Source: Bacillota bacterium (GTDB lineage Bacteria; Bacillota; Clostridia; Acetivibrionales; DSM-1351). From it: a stretch of DNA of 64,000 nucleotides. The notes under the pieces are model-generated. The model had not been told where the DNA came from, ran no database searches, and saw only the letters and a list, made by a program, of their open reading frames with translations. The position numbers were made by a program, and so were the translations under genes. Location: NCBI GenBank assembly GCA_023426005.1, contig JAFABO010000221.1:10259-74258 (forward strand), in the 5' to 3' direction. Below, piece by piece: positions 17,566 to 27,314 of this stretch (position 1 is the first letter of the stretch; each line of letters starts with the position of its first letter).

Positions 17566-19509
17566 TTATAATTGGTTTACACTGTTCATATGCTTTTCAC
17601 ATGGGAGCATTATTGTGACAATTGTTCCTTTTCCGGGCCAGCCCGAAATTTTCAAACCGTATTCAGCTCCATAATATAGTTTGATGCGCTCATTTATATT
17701 CCTCAGTCCTATACTCTTTGAATCGTCTCCTCCCGGTGAAAATCCGTTTATCCTGTCATTTATGAGTTCTGCCTGCTCTTCTGTAATTCCTATTCCGTTA
17801 TCTGCTATTTCAAAATATATTCTTTCATTCTCCCTATAACCCCGAATACGGATTATCCCTTCTCCGGTGGTAACCTCCAGGCCATGGTAAAACGCATTTT
17901 CCACTATTGGCTGGAATACCAGCTTTATAATGCTTATTTCATAAAATTCCTCCGGAATTTCCAATGCCAGTTTAAATCTGTTGCCGAATCTGAAATTCTG
18001 AAGTTCGAAATACTGGTTCACATGGCCGATTTCCTCCCCCACTGTAACCACCTTGTTGTTGATATTGATACTGTATCTTAACATTTTTCCCAAAAGATAG
18101 GTCATTTTTGCTGTGTCGCTGTCATCGTTTATCTCTGCAAGCCTTCTGATGGACTCCAGGGTGTTATATATAAAATGCGGATTTATTTGTGCCTGTAATG
18201 CGCTTAGTTCTGTCTCTCTCTTTCTGATTTGGGTGACATGTACCGTATTTACAAGTGTATCGATTTTTTTTATCATCCTGTTAAAGCTTTTTCCCAACAG
18301 ACCCACTTCATCCCGTGTCCTCACCTTAAATCTGACCGATAGATCCCCATGTTCAACCAGATGCATGGTGTGTACCAATTTTCTTAAGGGGTTTGTAATC
18401 CCTTTTGTAACATATATGGTAATAATCAATGCCAGTGCCACTATGATACCGGCCATTGCCAGAAACTCACCTGTAAGAGCGGCAACGCTCTTAAATATTT
18501 CTTCATTGGGAATAACCCTTATAAGGCTCCATCCAATTGACTTTGATTTAACTGATAAAATGGTATATTCCTTATTTGCCCTGTAGATACTGCTGATATT
18601 ATTTTGAAGGTTCAGGCCTTTCAATTCAGGTATATCGAAATTTGCGTCACTGATATCCATTGAAATATTGCCCTGATTATTGTCGTATATTATATTCCCA
18701 ATGTTATTTATTATAAGAGTCCGTTCACCCTTCAATACTTTTGACTCCGAAATGATGCTGCTTATATATCTGATGTCGGTGCTGATGCACATCGAACCGA
18801 TATTCTCACTTCCGTATATATCATTTATGGCTCTTGATACCGGAAAGATATAGATGGGAGTTCCCCTTGCTTCAACATACTGATCAAATCTCTGAGTATC
18901 TCCCACAACCGACTGCCCTTTACTTTTTAAACTATTTTTATACCAGTCTTCAGTAATAGGACTATATGAACTTTTATCATCCAGGATCAGGCTGTTATTT
19001 ATCATCCGGTATACATAATCTCCGTTCGGGCTTACTATAAACACCGAGTATATGTTTTTATTTAAAGCCATAATCTTTGTTATTAGTGTTGCCAGGATTT
19101 CCTCATCCTTCTGGCTGAAGCCTGTTGGGTCAGGTGCTGCAAAATCAACTCTGGGGCTGTTGGGAGAGGTGTTAAACCCCAGGCCGCTTTCATTGGGTCT
19201 ATTTATTTTATTGCGCAGCACATCCAGGGTATTGTAGTCATACAACGGCAGAATTGTTATATTCCTGAGCTGGTTTATATATGACTCAATGGACCACATT
19301 GACTGTTCATTCACCTTCTGAATGAGATTCAGTGCTTCATCATCTTTTCTTCCTATGTAAGTGGAGAAAAAATAATAGGAGAACAAAGCCAGGGGAAGTA
19401 TCAGCAAAATAATATATATTGTGAGGAACTTTTTTTGAAGCGTAAAATCTCTAAATCTTATAAATCTACAAAATCCAGAGATTCTCTTTTTGTATCCGGA
19501 TTTTAACAT
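17566..19509 (-). CDS. Sensor histidine kinase (YesM family)
   Basis: Two membrane segments (about residues 30-50 and 350-370) flank an extracellular dCACHE-like sensor of about 280 residues. A HAMP domain (NPLRKLVHTMHLVEHGDLSV), a His_kinase domain with phosphorylated His in INPHFIYNTLESIR, and an ATPase domain with ENAFYHGLE and DNGIGI follow. I place the start at the ATG at 19509, which has GAGG seven bases upstream; another ATG in frame is at 19524. It pairs with the AraC-type regulator and probably senses a sugar or a sugar-loaded binding protein outside the cell. Confidence 0.87.
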   Translation of the reverse strand: MLKSGYKKRISGFCRFIRFRDFTLQKKFLTIYIILLILPLALFSYYFFSTYIGRKDDEALNLIQKVNEQSMWSIESYINQLRNITILPLYDYNTLDVLRNKINRPNESGLGFNTSPNSPRVDFAAPDPTGFSQKDEEILATLITKIMALNKNIYSVFIVSPNGDYVYRMINNSLILDDKSSYSPITEDWYKNSLKSKGQSVVGDTQRFDQYVEARGTPIYIFPVSRAINDIYGSENIGSMCISTDIRYISSIISESKVLKGERTLIINNIGNIIYDNNQGNISMDISDANFDIPELKGLNLQNNISSIYRANKEYTILSVKSKSIGWSLIRVIPNEEIFKSVAALTGEFLAMAGIIVALALIITIYVTKGITNPLRKLVHTMHLVEHGDLSVRFKVRTRDEVGLLGKSFNRMIKKIDTLVNTVHVTQIRKRETELSALQAQINPHFIYNTLESIRRLAEINDDSDTAKMTYLLGKMLRYSININNKVVTVGEEIGHVNQYFELQNFRFGNRFKLALEIPEEFYEISIIKLVFQPIVENAFYHGLEVTTGEGIIRIRGYRENERIYFEIADNGIGITEEQAELINDRINGFSPGGDDSKSIGLRNINERIKLYYGAEYGLKISGWPGKGTIVTIMLPCEKHMNSVNQL

Positions 19510-19596
19510 AATGAACCTCATCATGTAATTCTGGTTATTTCAACAACACTCAAAAATATTTATTATAGTGTATTATACTATTAAAACAAATTCAAA

Positions 19597-20469
19597 TCAT
19601 TCTTTGACAGAACCGGTGGTTATGCCCTGGAAAATATACTTTTGCATAAACAGAAAAATTGCAATGGTGGGTATCATAACAAGCAGTATAGCTGCAGACA
19701 TCAGATTTTGTACATTTATCCTGTCCCCCTGAAATGCCATTAATGCCGTCGTCGCTGTTTTAAGCTCCAATTTTGACATATACAGGTATTGGGTATACAT
19801 ATCATTATAGATTGTAACGGATTTTAGTATTATTATGGTAGCAGTTGCAGGTGCCAGCAGCGGCAAAATGATGCTTCTGAAAATTTTAAAGTAGGAAGCT
19901 CCTTCTATCATTGCGCTTTCATCCAGCGATACCGATATCTTCTCCATAAACTGAAGGTATATCCATAATTGAACAATGTCCGTACTTAAGTAAATCAGAA
20001 TGGGTGCATATATGGTTCCGGTGAGCTCCATCCCCCTCATTACCGCATATACTGAGACTTGAAGCGCCACACTTGGAACAATATAGGATACCGTGTATAA
20101 TAACTTGATATATTTTTTCAGCTTAAAATCAAACCTATCCATGCAATAAGCCACCATTGAGCCTATAAATACTGTTCCAACAGCTCCTACAACCACAAGG
20201 ATCAGACTGTTTTTAAAAGCAGTCAGAAAATCGCCCTCTATAAATGCTTTTACATAATTATTAAAATTTAAAAAACTTTTCGGTAGAGAAAAAACAGAAG
20301 TGTTAACATATTCCTCATCTGTCTTAAAGGAAGTAAACACCAGAATGGAAAGGGGATATAATACCAGGAAGGACCAGAATAATAAAATTAAATGTCTTAA
20401 CATATGGGCAATTACATGGCTCAGTTCCTTTTTAGCTGCTCCCGGCATTTTATTTACAGCAATATTCAT
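19597..20469 (-). CDS. CUT1 sugar ABC importer, permease (MalG/UgpE type)
   Basis: A roughly 290-residue membrane protein with six predicted helices and a permease EAA-like loop (LDESAMIEGASYFKIFRSIILPLL). The C-terminal ending GITTGSVKE is typical of MalG-like subunits. The ATG at 20469 has AAAGGAG at proper distance, so I prefer it to the upstream in-frame start at 20496 that would overlap the neighbouring permease. Confidence 0.85.
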   Translation of the reverse strand: MNIAVNKMPGAAKKELSHVIAHMLRHLILLFWSFLVLYPLSILVFTSFKTDEEYVNTSVFSLPKSFLNFNNYVKAFIEGDFLTAFKNSLILVVVGAVGTVFIGSMVAYCMDRFDFKLKKYIKLLYTVSYIVPSVALQVSVYAVMRGMELTGTIYAPILIYLSTDIVQLWIYLQFMEKISVSLDESAMIEGASYFKIFRSIILPLLAPATATIIILKSVTIYNDMYTQYLYMSKLELKTATTALMAFQGDRINVQNLMSAAILLVMIPTIAIFLFMQKYIFQGITTGSVKE

Positions 20470-20488
20470 TTTAATCTCCTTTTGGATG

Positions 20489-21355
20489 CTATTCACCTTT
20501 AAAAATCAATTTTTTCTGTATGGCTGTCAGGATCAGCACCAGCACCAGCAGCACCACCGCCATTGCAGCAGCAAAGCCGTATCTGTTAAACTGTGTGAAT
20601 GCATTTATAGTATACAGTACAAAAGTGTTGCTGGCATTTACCGGTCCTCCCTTTGTTACAATAAAGGGTTCTACAAAGGCCTGAAGCCCCCCGCTCAAGG
20701 TGAGAAAAAGATTCAGTTCAACAATTGTTTTTATGCAGGGAAGCGTAATATAAATAAAATTCTGCCAGGCACCGGCGCCGTCAATCATAGCCGATTCATA
20801 AATGTCAGGGCTGATTGATTGAAAAGCTGCAATATAAAGAATCATTGTATACCCTGTATATCTCCACAGAGATATTCCGGCAAGAGAGAAGTTTACAATA
20901 TTCAGATTGCTCAAAAAACCGACGGGTTCAGCTCCCAGGGACGTTAATACGGCATTAATGGGCCCTCTTTCAAAATCAAACAGAAATGTAAACATAAACG
21001 CTACCGCAGCACTGTTTATTATAAACGGAAGAAATATAGAAGCTTTATAAAAGTTCCTGCCTCTGATTTTTACTGTCAGCAATACGGCGAATAAAAGTGC
21101 TATTATATTTTGCAAAATGCCGTTTAAAATATAAATAACATTATTTCTCAAAGCAATCCAGACATCAGGAGTCCGAAATACTTCAACATAATTATCAATA
21201 CCTGTAAAATTGTAATCAGGCATTATCCCGTCCCAATCTGTAAAGCTCATATAGAACAGCCTGAAGAATGGAAATAGAAAGAACAAGCCCATAAGTAACA
21301 AGGGTATTAAAAGGAATGAAATCAACAACAGCTTTTTTTGTGTTTTATATGACAT
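20489..21355 (-). CDS. CUT1 sugar ABC importer, permease (MalF/UgpA type)
   Basis: A roughly 288-residue permease with six membrane helices and the loop YESAMIDGAGAWQNFIYITLP, which couples to a shared ATPase. It is adjacent to the MalG-type partner (19-bp gap) and follows the binding protein gene. The start at 21355 follows GGTGGGTG. No ATPase gene is nearby. Confidence 0.85.
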   Translation of the reverse strand: MSYKTQKKLLLISFLLIPLLLMGLFFLFPFFRLFYMSFTDWDGIMPDYNFTGIDNYVEVFRTPDVWIALRNNVIYILNGILQNIIALLFAVLLTVKIRGRNFYKASIFLPFIINSAAVAFMFTFLFDFERGPINAVLTSLGAEPVGFLSNLNIVNFSLAGISLWRYTGYTMILYIAAFQSISPDIYESAMIDGAGAWQNFIYITLPCIKTIVELNLFLTLSGGLQAFVEPFIVTKGGPVNASNTFVLYTINAFTQFNRYGFAAAMAVVLLVLVLILTAIQKKLIFKGE

Positions 21356-21387
21356 ATAGTGCACCCACCATCTTTTTTTGGAAGTTT

Positions 21388-21436
21388 AGCTTAAATATAA
21401 ATCGCTATAGCTGCTATAGTGATTTATATTTAAGCT
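21388..21436 (-). other. 23-bp hairpin between binding protein and permease genes
   Basis: Arms at 21388-21410 and 21414-21436 pair over 23 positions with one G-U wobble and a three-base loop. This is an exceptionally stable stem directly after the binding-protein gene. There is no U-tract on the minus strand. It probably stabilises the upstream message or limits expression of the permeases. Confidence 0.7.
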
Positions 21437-21455
21437 GTAATAATTTCAGGAGTAC

Positions 21456-22775
21456 CTATTTACCCATTGCTTTTTTCCACCTGGTGTTAAGCTGATCAAA
21501 GGCTTTTTGAATATCCCCCGATACCAGCACTTCCTGAGCAAGTTTATTGTAATCCACCTGCGCTTTGTTCATAATATCGGTGTAAGCCTTTGTATCCGAT
21601 ACTACATCCAGCTTCTGGGGGCTATAGGATTCGAATTCCTTTGCAAAGGGAATATCCACAGCTATTGATTTTCTGGCCGTCAATAGTCCCAGGCTCTTTC
21701 CCGCATTTGCATAATTTGTGTCCATCATAAATTTAAAGAAGGCTTCGGTGGCAGCTCTGTTTTTAGTATTCTGAGCCATACCCAGAGCAACATCAGGTCC
21801 CGCACTGACTTTTTTAGGCGTTTTTTCATTGTCATAGGGCAGCGGGAAGAAACCCACATCATCAAGTGTCAGAGGATCTAAAGCCTGTGGAATGAACCAG
21901 GGTCCCAGGATGAACATACCCACCTTACCGTCGCGGAAATCTTTTTTAATTGGCTCCCAGTCCGAGGAAAGCGGATCTTTTTCCAGAATACCCGCCTCCC
22001 TGAAAGCCTTCAACAGGCTGAAGGCTTTTCCCATAGGGCTGTCCACAGTAAACGGTGCCTCATTTTCAGCCAGTGTGTTTCTATAGTTCCCGTCACCCGC
22101 AATAGTATTCGCTATATCAAGCCAGTAATATTGCAGAGGCCAGCCTGCTTTGGCAGCAGTTGCAAGCCCTGCTCTGCCCGATCCGGTTATTTTCTTTCCC
22201 GCCGAAATCATTTCATCAAGGGTCTGAGGTACAGAAATACCTAATTCAGAAAATATCTTTTTATTATAAACCACCCCGGTTGCACTTGCACCCTGTGGAA
22301 GCGCATAAATTTTCCCGTCCGAACCGCTGAATACCTCTGAATATAGAAAGTCTTTGGTAAACTCGTAATCATCCAGCGGAAGGTTGTATTTTGTTAATTG
22401 ATCTTTCGTATAATAGCCGTTATGTACCGTCCATACGTCAGGCAGATCATTTGACGACATCTTGACTTTTATGGCCGCTTGATAGTCCTTTATGGTTTCA
22501 ATATTTACCTTTATATCGGGAAACTCCTTGTTAAAATCTGCAACAAACTGCGGAAGCAAAGTATTTTGCAAATCTGTTCTGTTTGAACTGAAGGTGATTT
22601 CACCCGCTGCATTTTCAGGATTTGATTTCCCAGCCGCGCTCTCTCCGGCCGCCGCTGTTGCCGATGCCGCATCCTGTGTTGCTGGGGTGGAAGCACTGTC
22701 ATCCTTTCCGCACCCCACCGATATTGCTCCTGCAATTGCGGCAACCAGGAACAAAAAAGTAATTTTTTTAAGCAT
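21456..22775 (-). CDS. Extracellular sugar-binding lipoprotein (CUT1 importer 2)
   Basis: The 439-residue protein has a lipoprotein signal (MLKKITFLFL, lipobox ISVGC at about 22), an Ala/Ser-rich linker, and a family 1 extracellular solute-binding fold with ITFSSNRTDL and GKVGMFILGPW. Length matches MalE/UgpB-type proteins (400-450). It captures a sugar for the two downstream permeases. The YesM/YesN pair downstream suggests regulated expression. The ATG follows AAAGGAGG. Confidence 0.85.
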   Translation of the reverse strand: MLKKITFLFLVAAIAGAISVGCGKDDSASTPATQDAASATAAAGESAAGKSNPENAAGEITFSSNRTDLQNTLLPQFVADFNKEFPDIKVNIETIKDYQAAIKVKMSSNDLPDVWTVHNGYYTKDQLTKYNLPLDDYEFTKDFLYSEVFSGSDGKIYALPQGASATGVVYNKKIFSELGISVPQTLDEMISAGKKITGSGRAGLATAAKAGWPLQYYWLDIANTIAGDGNYRNTLAENEAPFTVDSPMGKAFSLLKAFREAGILEKDPLSSDWEPIKKDFRDGKVGMFILGPWFIPQALDPLTLDDVGFFPLPYDNEKTPKKVSAGPDVALGMAQNTKNRAATEAFFKFMMDTNYANAGKSLGLLTARKSIAVDIPFAKEFESYSPQKLDVVSDTKAYTDIMNKAQVDYNKLAQEVLVSGDIQKAFDQLNTRWKKAMGK

Positions 22776-22890
22776 TTTTTTAATCCTCCTTTAACTTTCT
22801 TTATATAAGCATCCGTATTACAAATATAGTTTAGCAATATCCAAATTCTATTAGAATGGAATAAACTTTTTTTTATAGTAAAATATTCAG

Positions 22891-22937
22891 ATAATAAAAA
22901 AGCCGGATATGAAATTTCTTCATTCCACATCCGGTTT
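22891..22937 (-). terminator. Rho-independent terminator after the BtrH-like gene
   Basis: On the minus strand, AACCGGATGTG pairs with CATATCCGGCTT (one mismatch and G-U pairs allowed) and is followed by TTTTTATTAT. It closes the gene ending at 22943. Confidence 0.65.
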
Positions 22938-22942
22938 ATCAT

Positions 22943-24031
22943 TTAAAATAGTTTCAAAAGTTCAATCAATTCTATCTCCGATACCAGCTGCTGCCTTATG
23001 CGGCTGCCTGTACTGGTGTCCAGCGGCTTTTTTGTGCGGATCATCTTATTAAATATAATTTCTAAAAGCTCCCACTGTTCCTTGGTCTCAAGGGTCTTGC
23101 TTCTCAAAAGCTGTGGATCGCCGGAATACCCCATATCCCCATTCATAATATTTATGTATTCCAGCAAAATTGTTCTGGCCCCATGGATCATCCATATATC
23201 AAAACAAATTCTGTCCAGCACGGGCCAGCCTTCCGATTTATAGTAAGCATCCAGACTGCAGCCTTCGTCACATAATTCAGCAAACCGTTCCATGGCTTCT
23301 TTTCCGTAATATCTTGTATACAGTCCGTCCTGTACTTCCGGTGCCAAAAAATTATCGGCAATTTTATGAAAAAGACCCGCAACTTCTGCTTTGAATGCAG
23401 CACCCGTCAGACTGCCACCATCCACCTCCACTGTGCAGCATCTTATATAATGGCTGCAGGCTTTCTCTATTTCGCGTTTTGGAATGACTCCTATCTGCTC
23501 ATTAAACTCATAAGGTACAAAATTTTCCATGGTTACTGTATATGGAAGCTTCTCAACATAGTAAAAATTTTCGGTATCGTGGCAAAGTATGATGTTATTG
23601 TGATCTTCGACTCCGGGGCGAAAGTCTTTCAACTTAAAAGCAGGATTGTATTTTCTGTAAAAGCTTAATATTTCAAATACCGTATCAAGGATTACCATAT
23701 GCCCCCGGTCCAGAAGGCTTTCAATAAATCCCACCGCACCGCTGTCGCCTTCCTTAACATATGTATTTACCCTGACATATTTTGTCCACAATGGAACCAG
23801 ATTTCTGCTCAGATTATACATGCGGAAAATACCGGTTGTCCTGTTTCTCCAGAAGGTGGGATTTACATCTCTTATGAACAGGGCTGCAATGAGGTTTTTA
23901 TCTAATTTGAAGTGATTCAGCAATATGTTGTAAATAGAGGTTTCAAAGCAGTTCAGCTGTAATGAAAACATGTCCGGTGTCCCGTCTTTTTCCCTGAAAA
24001 ACCTCAAATCCTTTAAATCTGATTTCTTCAT
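22943..24031 (-). CDS. Uncharacterised protein, possible BtrH-like/papain-fold protein
   Basis: About 362 residues, not confidently recognised. Near the N-terminus, SLQLNCFETSIYNILLNHF followed by a short glycine-poor linker resembles the Cys-containing helix of BtrH_N/C39-like papain folds. About 110 residues later HNNIILCHDTENFYYVEKL could supply the His and a DP-like turn. The C-terminal half is helical and ends ELIELLKLF. BtrH relatives are acyltransferases linked to secondary metabolites. Here it lies between a GH43 gene and a sugar-binding protein, on the same strand, with its own terminator. The start at 24031 is chosen because GGAG lies six bases upstream. I assign no function. Confidence 0.5.
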   Translation of the reverse strand: MKKSDLKDLRFFREKDGTPDMFSLQLNCFETSIYNILLNHFKLDKNLIAALFIRDVNPTFWRNRTTGIFRMYNLSRNLVPLWTKYVRVNTYVKEGDSGAVGFIESLLDRGHMVILDTVFEILSFYRKYNPAFKLKDFRPGVEDHNNIILCHDTENFYYVEKLPYTVTMENFVPYEFNEQIGVIPKREIEKACSHYIRCCTVEVDGGSLTGAAFKAEVAGLFHKIADNFLAPEVQDGLYTRYYGKEAMERFAELCDEGCSLDAYYKSEGWPVLDRICFDIWMIHGARTILLEYINIMNGDMGYSGDPQLLRSKTLETKEQWELLEIIFNKMIRTKKPLDTSTGSRIRQQLVSEIELIELLKLF

Positions 24032-24202
24032 ATGCATCTCCATTCCGGCCAAATAATAATTTTTATGCCTGTATTATGATAAAGCCTTTAATTTTTAGTA
24101 TTACTTCATAAATATGGATACTATAGTATTATTTTACACTATTTTTTTGCATTTTTATAGATTTTATTAAAACTTCTACAGTGCAAGCTTTTAAAATACA
24201 AG

Positions 24203-24244
24203 AAAAAACAAGGAATGTCCAAAAGCGGCAGCTCCTTGTTTTTT
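24203..24244 (-). terminator. Bidirectional Rho-independent terminator after GH43 gene
   Basis: AAAAAACAAGGA (24203-24214) pairs with TCCTTGTTTTTT (24233-24244). On both strands the stem ends in a T-run, so it can terminate in either direction. It follows the GH43 stop by about 20 bases. Confidence 0.8.
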
Positions 24245-24265
24245 AATACAATCAATAGTTTTAAA

Positions 24266-25210
24266 TTATTGTTCCCCCGGTATCCCGAAATCAGGCGTAC
24301 CGTCTTCATTCCATCTCAATTCCCTGATGAACGTATGCCTGTTGGGATCATACAAAGGTTCTTTCACTGCTCTGTAAGTACGTGCATGGTAAACGAGAAT
24401 ATCCTTTTTACCATCTTCGGATACTGTAAAACTGTTGTGCCCCGGACCGTACTGCGCTGTCTCCCCGTTTGTTTTGAATACCGGCTCTGCCGTCTTTGTC
24501 CAGGACTGGGGCTCCAGCAGCTCGGAATTTTCCTCCGCGCTGAGTAAACCCATACAGTAGTTGGAATCTGTTGCACTTGCAGAATAGCTGACAAATATCC
24601 TGCCGTTTCTCTTTATAACAGCAGGTCCTTCATTTACATGGAAACCGATCTGTTCCCACCTGTAAGAGGGATTTGAAATCATTACCGCCTTTGAATTTAT
24701 AGTCCAAGGGTTGCTCATCCCGGCAATATACAGGTTTGAAAAATCTCTGCGTTTTTCCGCCCAGATCAGATATCTTTTCCCTCTGTGCTCGAAAGTAGTG
24801 GAATCCAGCGAAAAGTCGGTAAATGCAGTTGGATCTGTTTCACTTTGAAGCATTCCTTTTTCCTCCCACACATGGGTCATTGGGTCGGAGCCTGTGCACT
24901 CCAGCACATATGGCCTGATTTTCCATGCATCTCCCGCTTCTCCGGCAGCAAAGTATATATACCATTTTCCATCGATATTGTGTATTTCGGGAGCCCATAT
25001 ATGCTCGCTCATAATACCTTTTTTATGCTTTCTCCATACAACAGCAGGTTGGCTGTCGGCCAGACCGCTTATGGTTTTTGATTTCCTGACCTCAATCCGG
25101 TCATATTCCGGCACAGATGCCGTAAAGTAATAAAATCCGTCTGTGTGCTTATAAATCCAGGGATCTGCTCTCTGCTCCAAAACCGGTTTTATTATAACTT
25201 TTTCTGTCAT
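24266..25210 (-). CDS. GH43 glycoside hydrolase, probable alpha-L-arabinofuranosidase
   Basis: The 314-residue single-domain five-bladed propeller has the three GH43 acidic residues in context: Asp in RADPWIY near residue 16, Asp in FSLDSTTFEH, and the acid Glu in FHVNEGPAV. The APEIHNIDGKWYIYFAAG strand is also a family hallmark. No signal peptide, so it cleaves imported arabino-oligosaccharides. It follows the third importer's permease, implying that the importer carries arabinoxylan- or arabinan-derived oligosaccharides. Arabinofuranosidase versus xylosidase specificity cannot be fixed from sequence alone. Confidence 0.82.
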   Translation of the reverse strand: MTEKVIIKPVLEQRADPWIYKHTDGFYYFTASVPEYDRIEVRKSKTISGLADSQPAVVWRKHKKGIMSEHIWAPEIHNIDGKWYIYFAAGEAGDAWKIRPYVLECTGSDPMTHVWEEKGMLQSETDPTAFTDFSLDSTTFEHRGKRYLIWAEKRRDFSNLYIAGMSNPWTINSKAVMISNPSYRWEQIGFHVNEGPAVIKRNGRIFVSYSASATDSNYCMGLLSAEENSELLEPQSWTKTAEPVFKTNGETAQYGPGHNSFTVSEDGKKDILVYHARTYRAVKEPLYDPNRHTFIRELRWNEDGTPDFGIPGEQ

Positions 25211-25383
25211 TACATTCTCACCCTTGTCATCGTAATTTTTGTAAATTAATTTGATCCCCGCAGGCAGTTAAATTAAAAATAAATAATCCAGCCAGGATAA
25301 CTGTAAGAAGCTTTTTTATATGAAATCCCCTTAATGAACAGTTTGTGAACGCCCGGTTCAGCGTCCTGTACCGGACACTGGAA

Positions 25384-26244
25384 TCAGCCTTTTACCGCAC
25401 CTGCCGTCATACCGTCAATAAAATATTTCTGGAAGGCCACAAACAATATGAAAATAGGTATTATTGAAAAGAAAGATCCTACAATCAACAGGTCATAGTT
25501 ATTGCCATACGGTGTCAACAGGGTCTTCAAGCCTATTGGAAGGGTAAATTTGTTCTGATCGCCCAAAACCATAAACGGCCACAGGAGATTGTTCCAGCTG
25601 TTCATACCGTTCAATATGGCCATAGCCGCAAAAGAAGGCTTCATAACCGGCAGGATCAGCCTGAAGAATATCAGATATTCGTTGGCCCCATCAACCCTGC
25701 CTGATTGAATAAGCTCCTTGGGAATACTTCTCAGGTATTGTCTGAAGAAGAATATTGTTCCTGCATTTGCAATACCCGGTACTATGATGGCACTGTAACT
25801 GTTCATCATATGGAGGTCATTGATCAATGAATACAACGGAAGCAGCAATATTTCAAAGGGCACCATCATTATCAGCAGTACGCAGATAAACAGCAGATTG
25901 CGTCCTTTGAAGTCATAGGCTGCAAAACCATAGGCGACAAAAGCACTGATGAACAGGGTAAGTGTCACCTGTCCGATGGTAAGGAACATACTGTTCTTAA
26001 ACCACATAAAATAATCATGCTTTCCTGTAAAAAGAAATTCAAAGTTCTTAAAGCTCATAACATCCAGGTCGAGTCTTAAATTCAGGCCATAGCGGATCAA
26101 ATCCGCGCCCGGTTTAAAGGAAGAAAGCGCTACCGCATAAAAGGGAAGCATAATAACTATGAATAAAACTGAAAAGAATATAAGCAGGAGTATTTTTGCA
26201 ATTATATTTTGCTTTGTCTCACCAACTTTGTGTAAGCTGATCAC
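25384..26244 (-). CDS. CUT1 sugar ABC importer 3, permease (MalG type)
   Basis: A 286-residue permease with six membrane helices, the loop QSGRVDGANEYLIFFRLILPVMKP and the C-terminal signature GMTAGAVKG. It starts with GTG one base after the TAA of the previous permease, whose last codons (GAGGAGGAT) provide its ribosome site, so the two are translationally coupled. Confidence 0.85.
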   Translation of the reverse strand: MISLHKVGETKQNIIAKILLLIFFSVLFIVIMLPFYAVALSSFKPGADLIRYGLNLRLDLDVMSFKNFEFLFTGKHDYFMWFKNSMFLTIGQVTLTLFISAFVAYGFAAYDFKGRNLLFICVLLIMMVPFEILLLPLYSLINDLHMMNSYSAIIVPGIANAGTIFFFRQYLRSIPKELIQSGRVDGANEYLIFFRLILPVMKPSFAAMAILNGMNSWNNLLWPFMVLGDQNKFTLPIGLKTLLTPYGNNYDLLIVGSFFSIIPIFILFVAFQKYFIDGMTAGAVKG

Positions 26245-26245
26245 A

Positions 26246-27142
26246 TTAATCCTCCTCCTTTTTGAATGTTCCTGAAAGTTTAAGCTGAGTCAGATTGATA
26301 GTCATTGCAACTATTAGCAGGACTATTCCGACTGTGGCGGCATATCCCAGCTTGTTCTTCTCTATACCCTGTCTATATAAATATCCGACTATGGTCAGAC
26401 CAATATTTTTCGGAGAGTTGTTTCCATTGAACATCATCAGGCTTTCTGTAAACATTGCCAGACCGGCATAGATACTGATTGTCAAAACATAGATGGTTGT
26501 CGGTTTCAGCAATGGCATTGTAATGGCCCTGAACTTCTGCCAGGCCGAAGCACCATCTATTGATGCCGCTTCATAATATTCACTGTCAATACTTTTTAAA
26601 CCGGACAGGTAATACAACATATTAACTCCCGTCCATCTCCAGCAGGCAAGAGTCAATAAGGCGGCCATGCTTAGATTTTGATCCTTCAGATATTTAAAAG
26701 GACCCATACCAAAAAGAGATAGAATTGAATTCATTAATGAACTTTCCATTTCTCCGAAGATCAGACGGAAAATAGTACCTGCCACGGCAACTGAAGTTAA
26801 AGCCGGAAGGAAGAAGGATGATTTGAAAAATTCTCTTCCCCACATAAGCTTACTGTTTATAAGACATGCAAATAGCATGGGGAACGGTATTAATAGAACC
26901 AGAGTTCCAACCATATAAACAACACTGTTTGTTATTGATTTAAGGAATACCTTATCTGTAAGTAATTTGGAATAATTCGCCGTTCCAATCCACCTGGGAT
27001 CCTGACCCAGCATTCTCTCCTGAAAACTCATAACGAATGAGTTAGCGAGAGGAAACAGCCAAAATATCAAGAATATGATTACGAACGGCAAAACAAAAAT
27101 GTACGGTGCAACCTTCTGAGAATACACAAACTTCTTTATCAT
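26246..27142 (-). CDS. CUT1 sugar ABC importer 3, permease (MalF type)
   Basis: About 298 residues with six membrane helices and the EAA loop YYEAASIDGASAWQKFRAITMPLLKP. I start it at the ATG at 27142, preceded by GGGGGGAG. The frame is open upstream to 27193 without a ribosome site. Partner of the downstream MalG-type permease. Confidence 0.84.
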   Translation of the reverse strand: MIKKFVYSQKVAPYIFVLPFVIIFLIFWLFPLANSFVMSFQERMLGQDPRWIGTANYSKLLTDKVFLKSITNSVVYMVGTLVLLIPFPMLFACLINSKLMWGREFFKSSFFLPALTSVAVAGTIFRLIFGEMESSLMNSILSLFGMGPFKYLKDQNLSMAALLTLACWRWTGVNMLYYLSGLKSIDSEYYEAASIDGASAWQKFRAITMPLLKPTTIYVLTISIYAGLAMFTESLMMFNGNNSPKNIGLTIVGYLYRQGIEKNKLGYAATVGIVLLIVAMTINLTQLKLSGTFKKEED

Positions 27143-27176
27143 ATTCAAACTCCCCCCTTCGTGATAGAGTAACCGC

Positions 27177-27244
27177 CATATACCGGATATCACATAATCA
27201 GTGCGAGCATAAGTCTCCCACTGATTATGCAGTCTCCGGCTATG
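27177..27244 (-). other. Hairpin between binding protein 3 and its permease genes
   Basis: Inner arms CATAATCAGTG (27193-27203) and CACTGATTATG (27219-27229) pair perfectly. Outer segments around CCGGA/TCCGG extend the stem imperfectly. It occupies the gap after the binding protein gene, like the hairpins at 6700, 21388 and 36885. Confidence 0.55.
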
Positions 27245-27314
27245 AAAATACGGCAGTTCTAAATCATATTATCGATATATGAAACATGTACTAATGGTAC
27301 TTATTGCTCCACTA

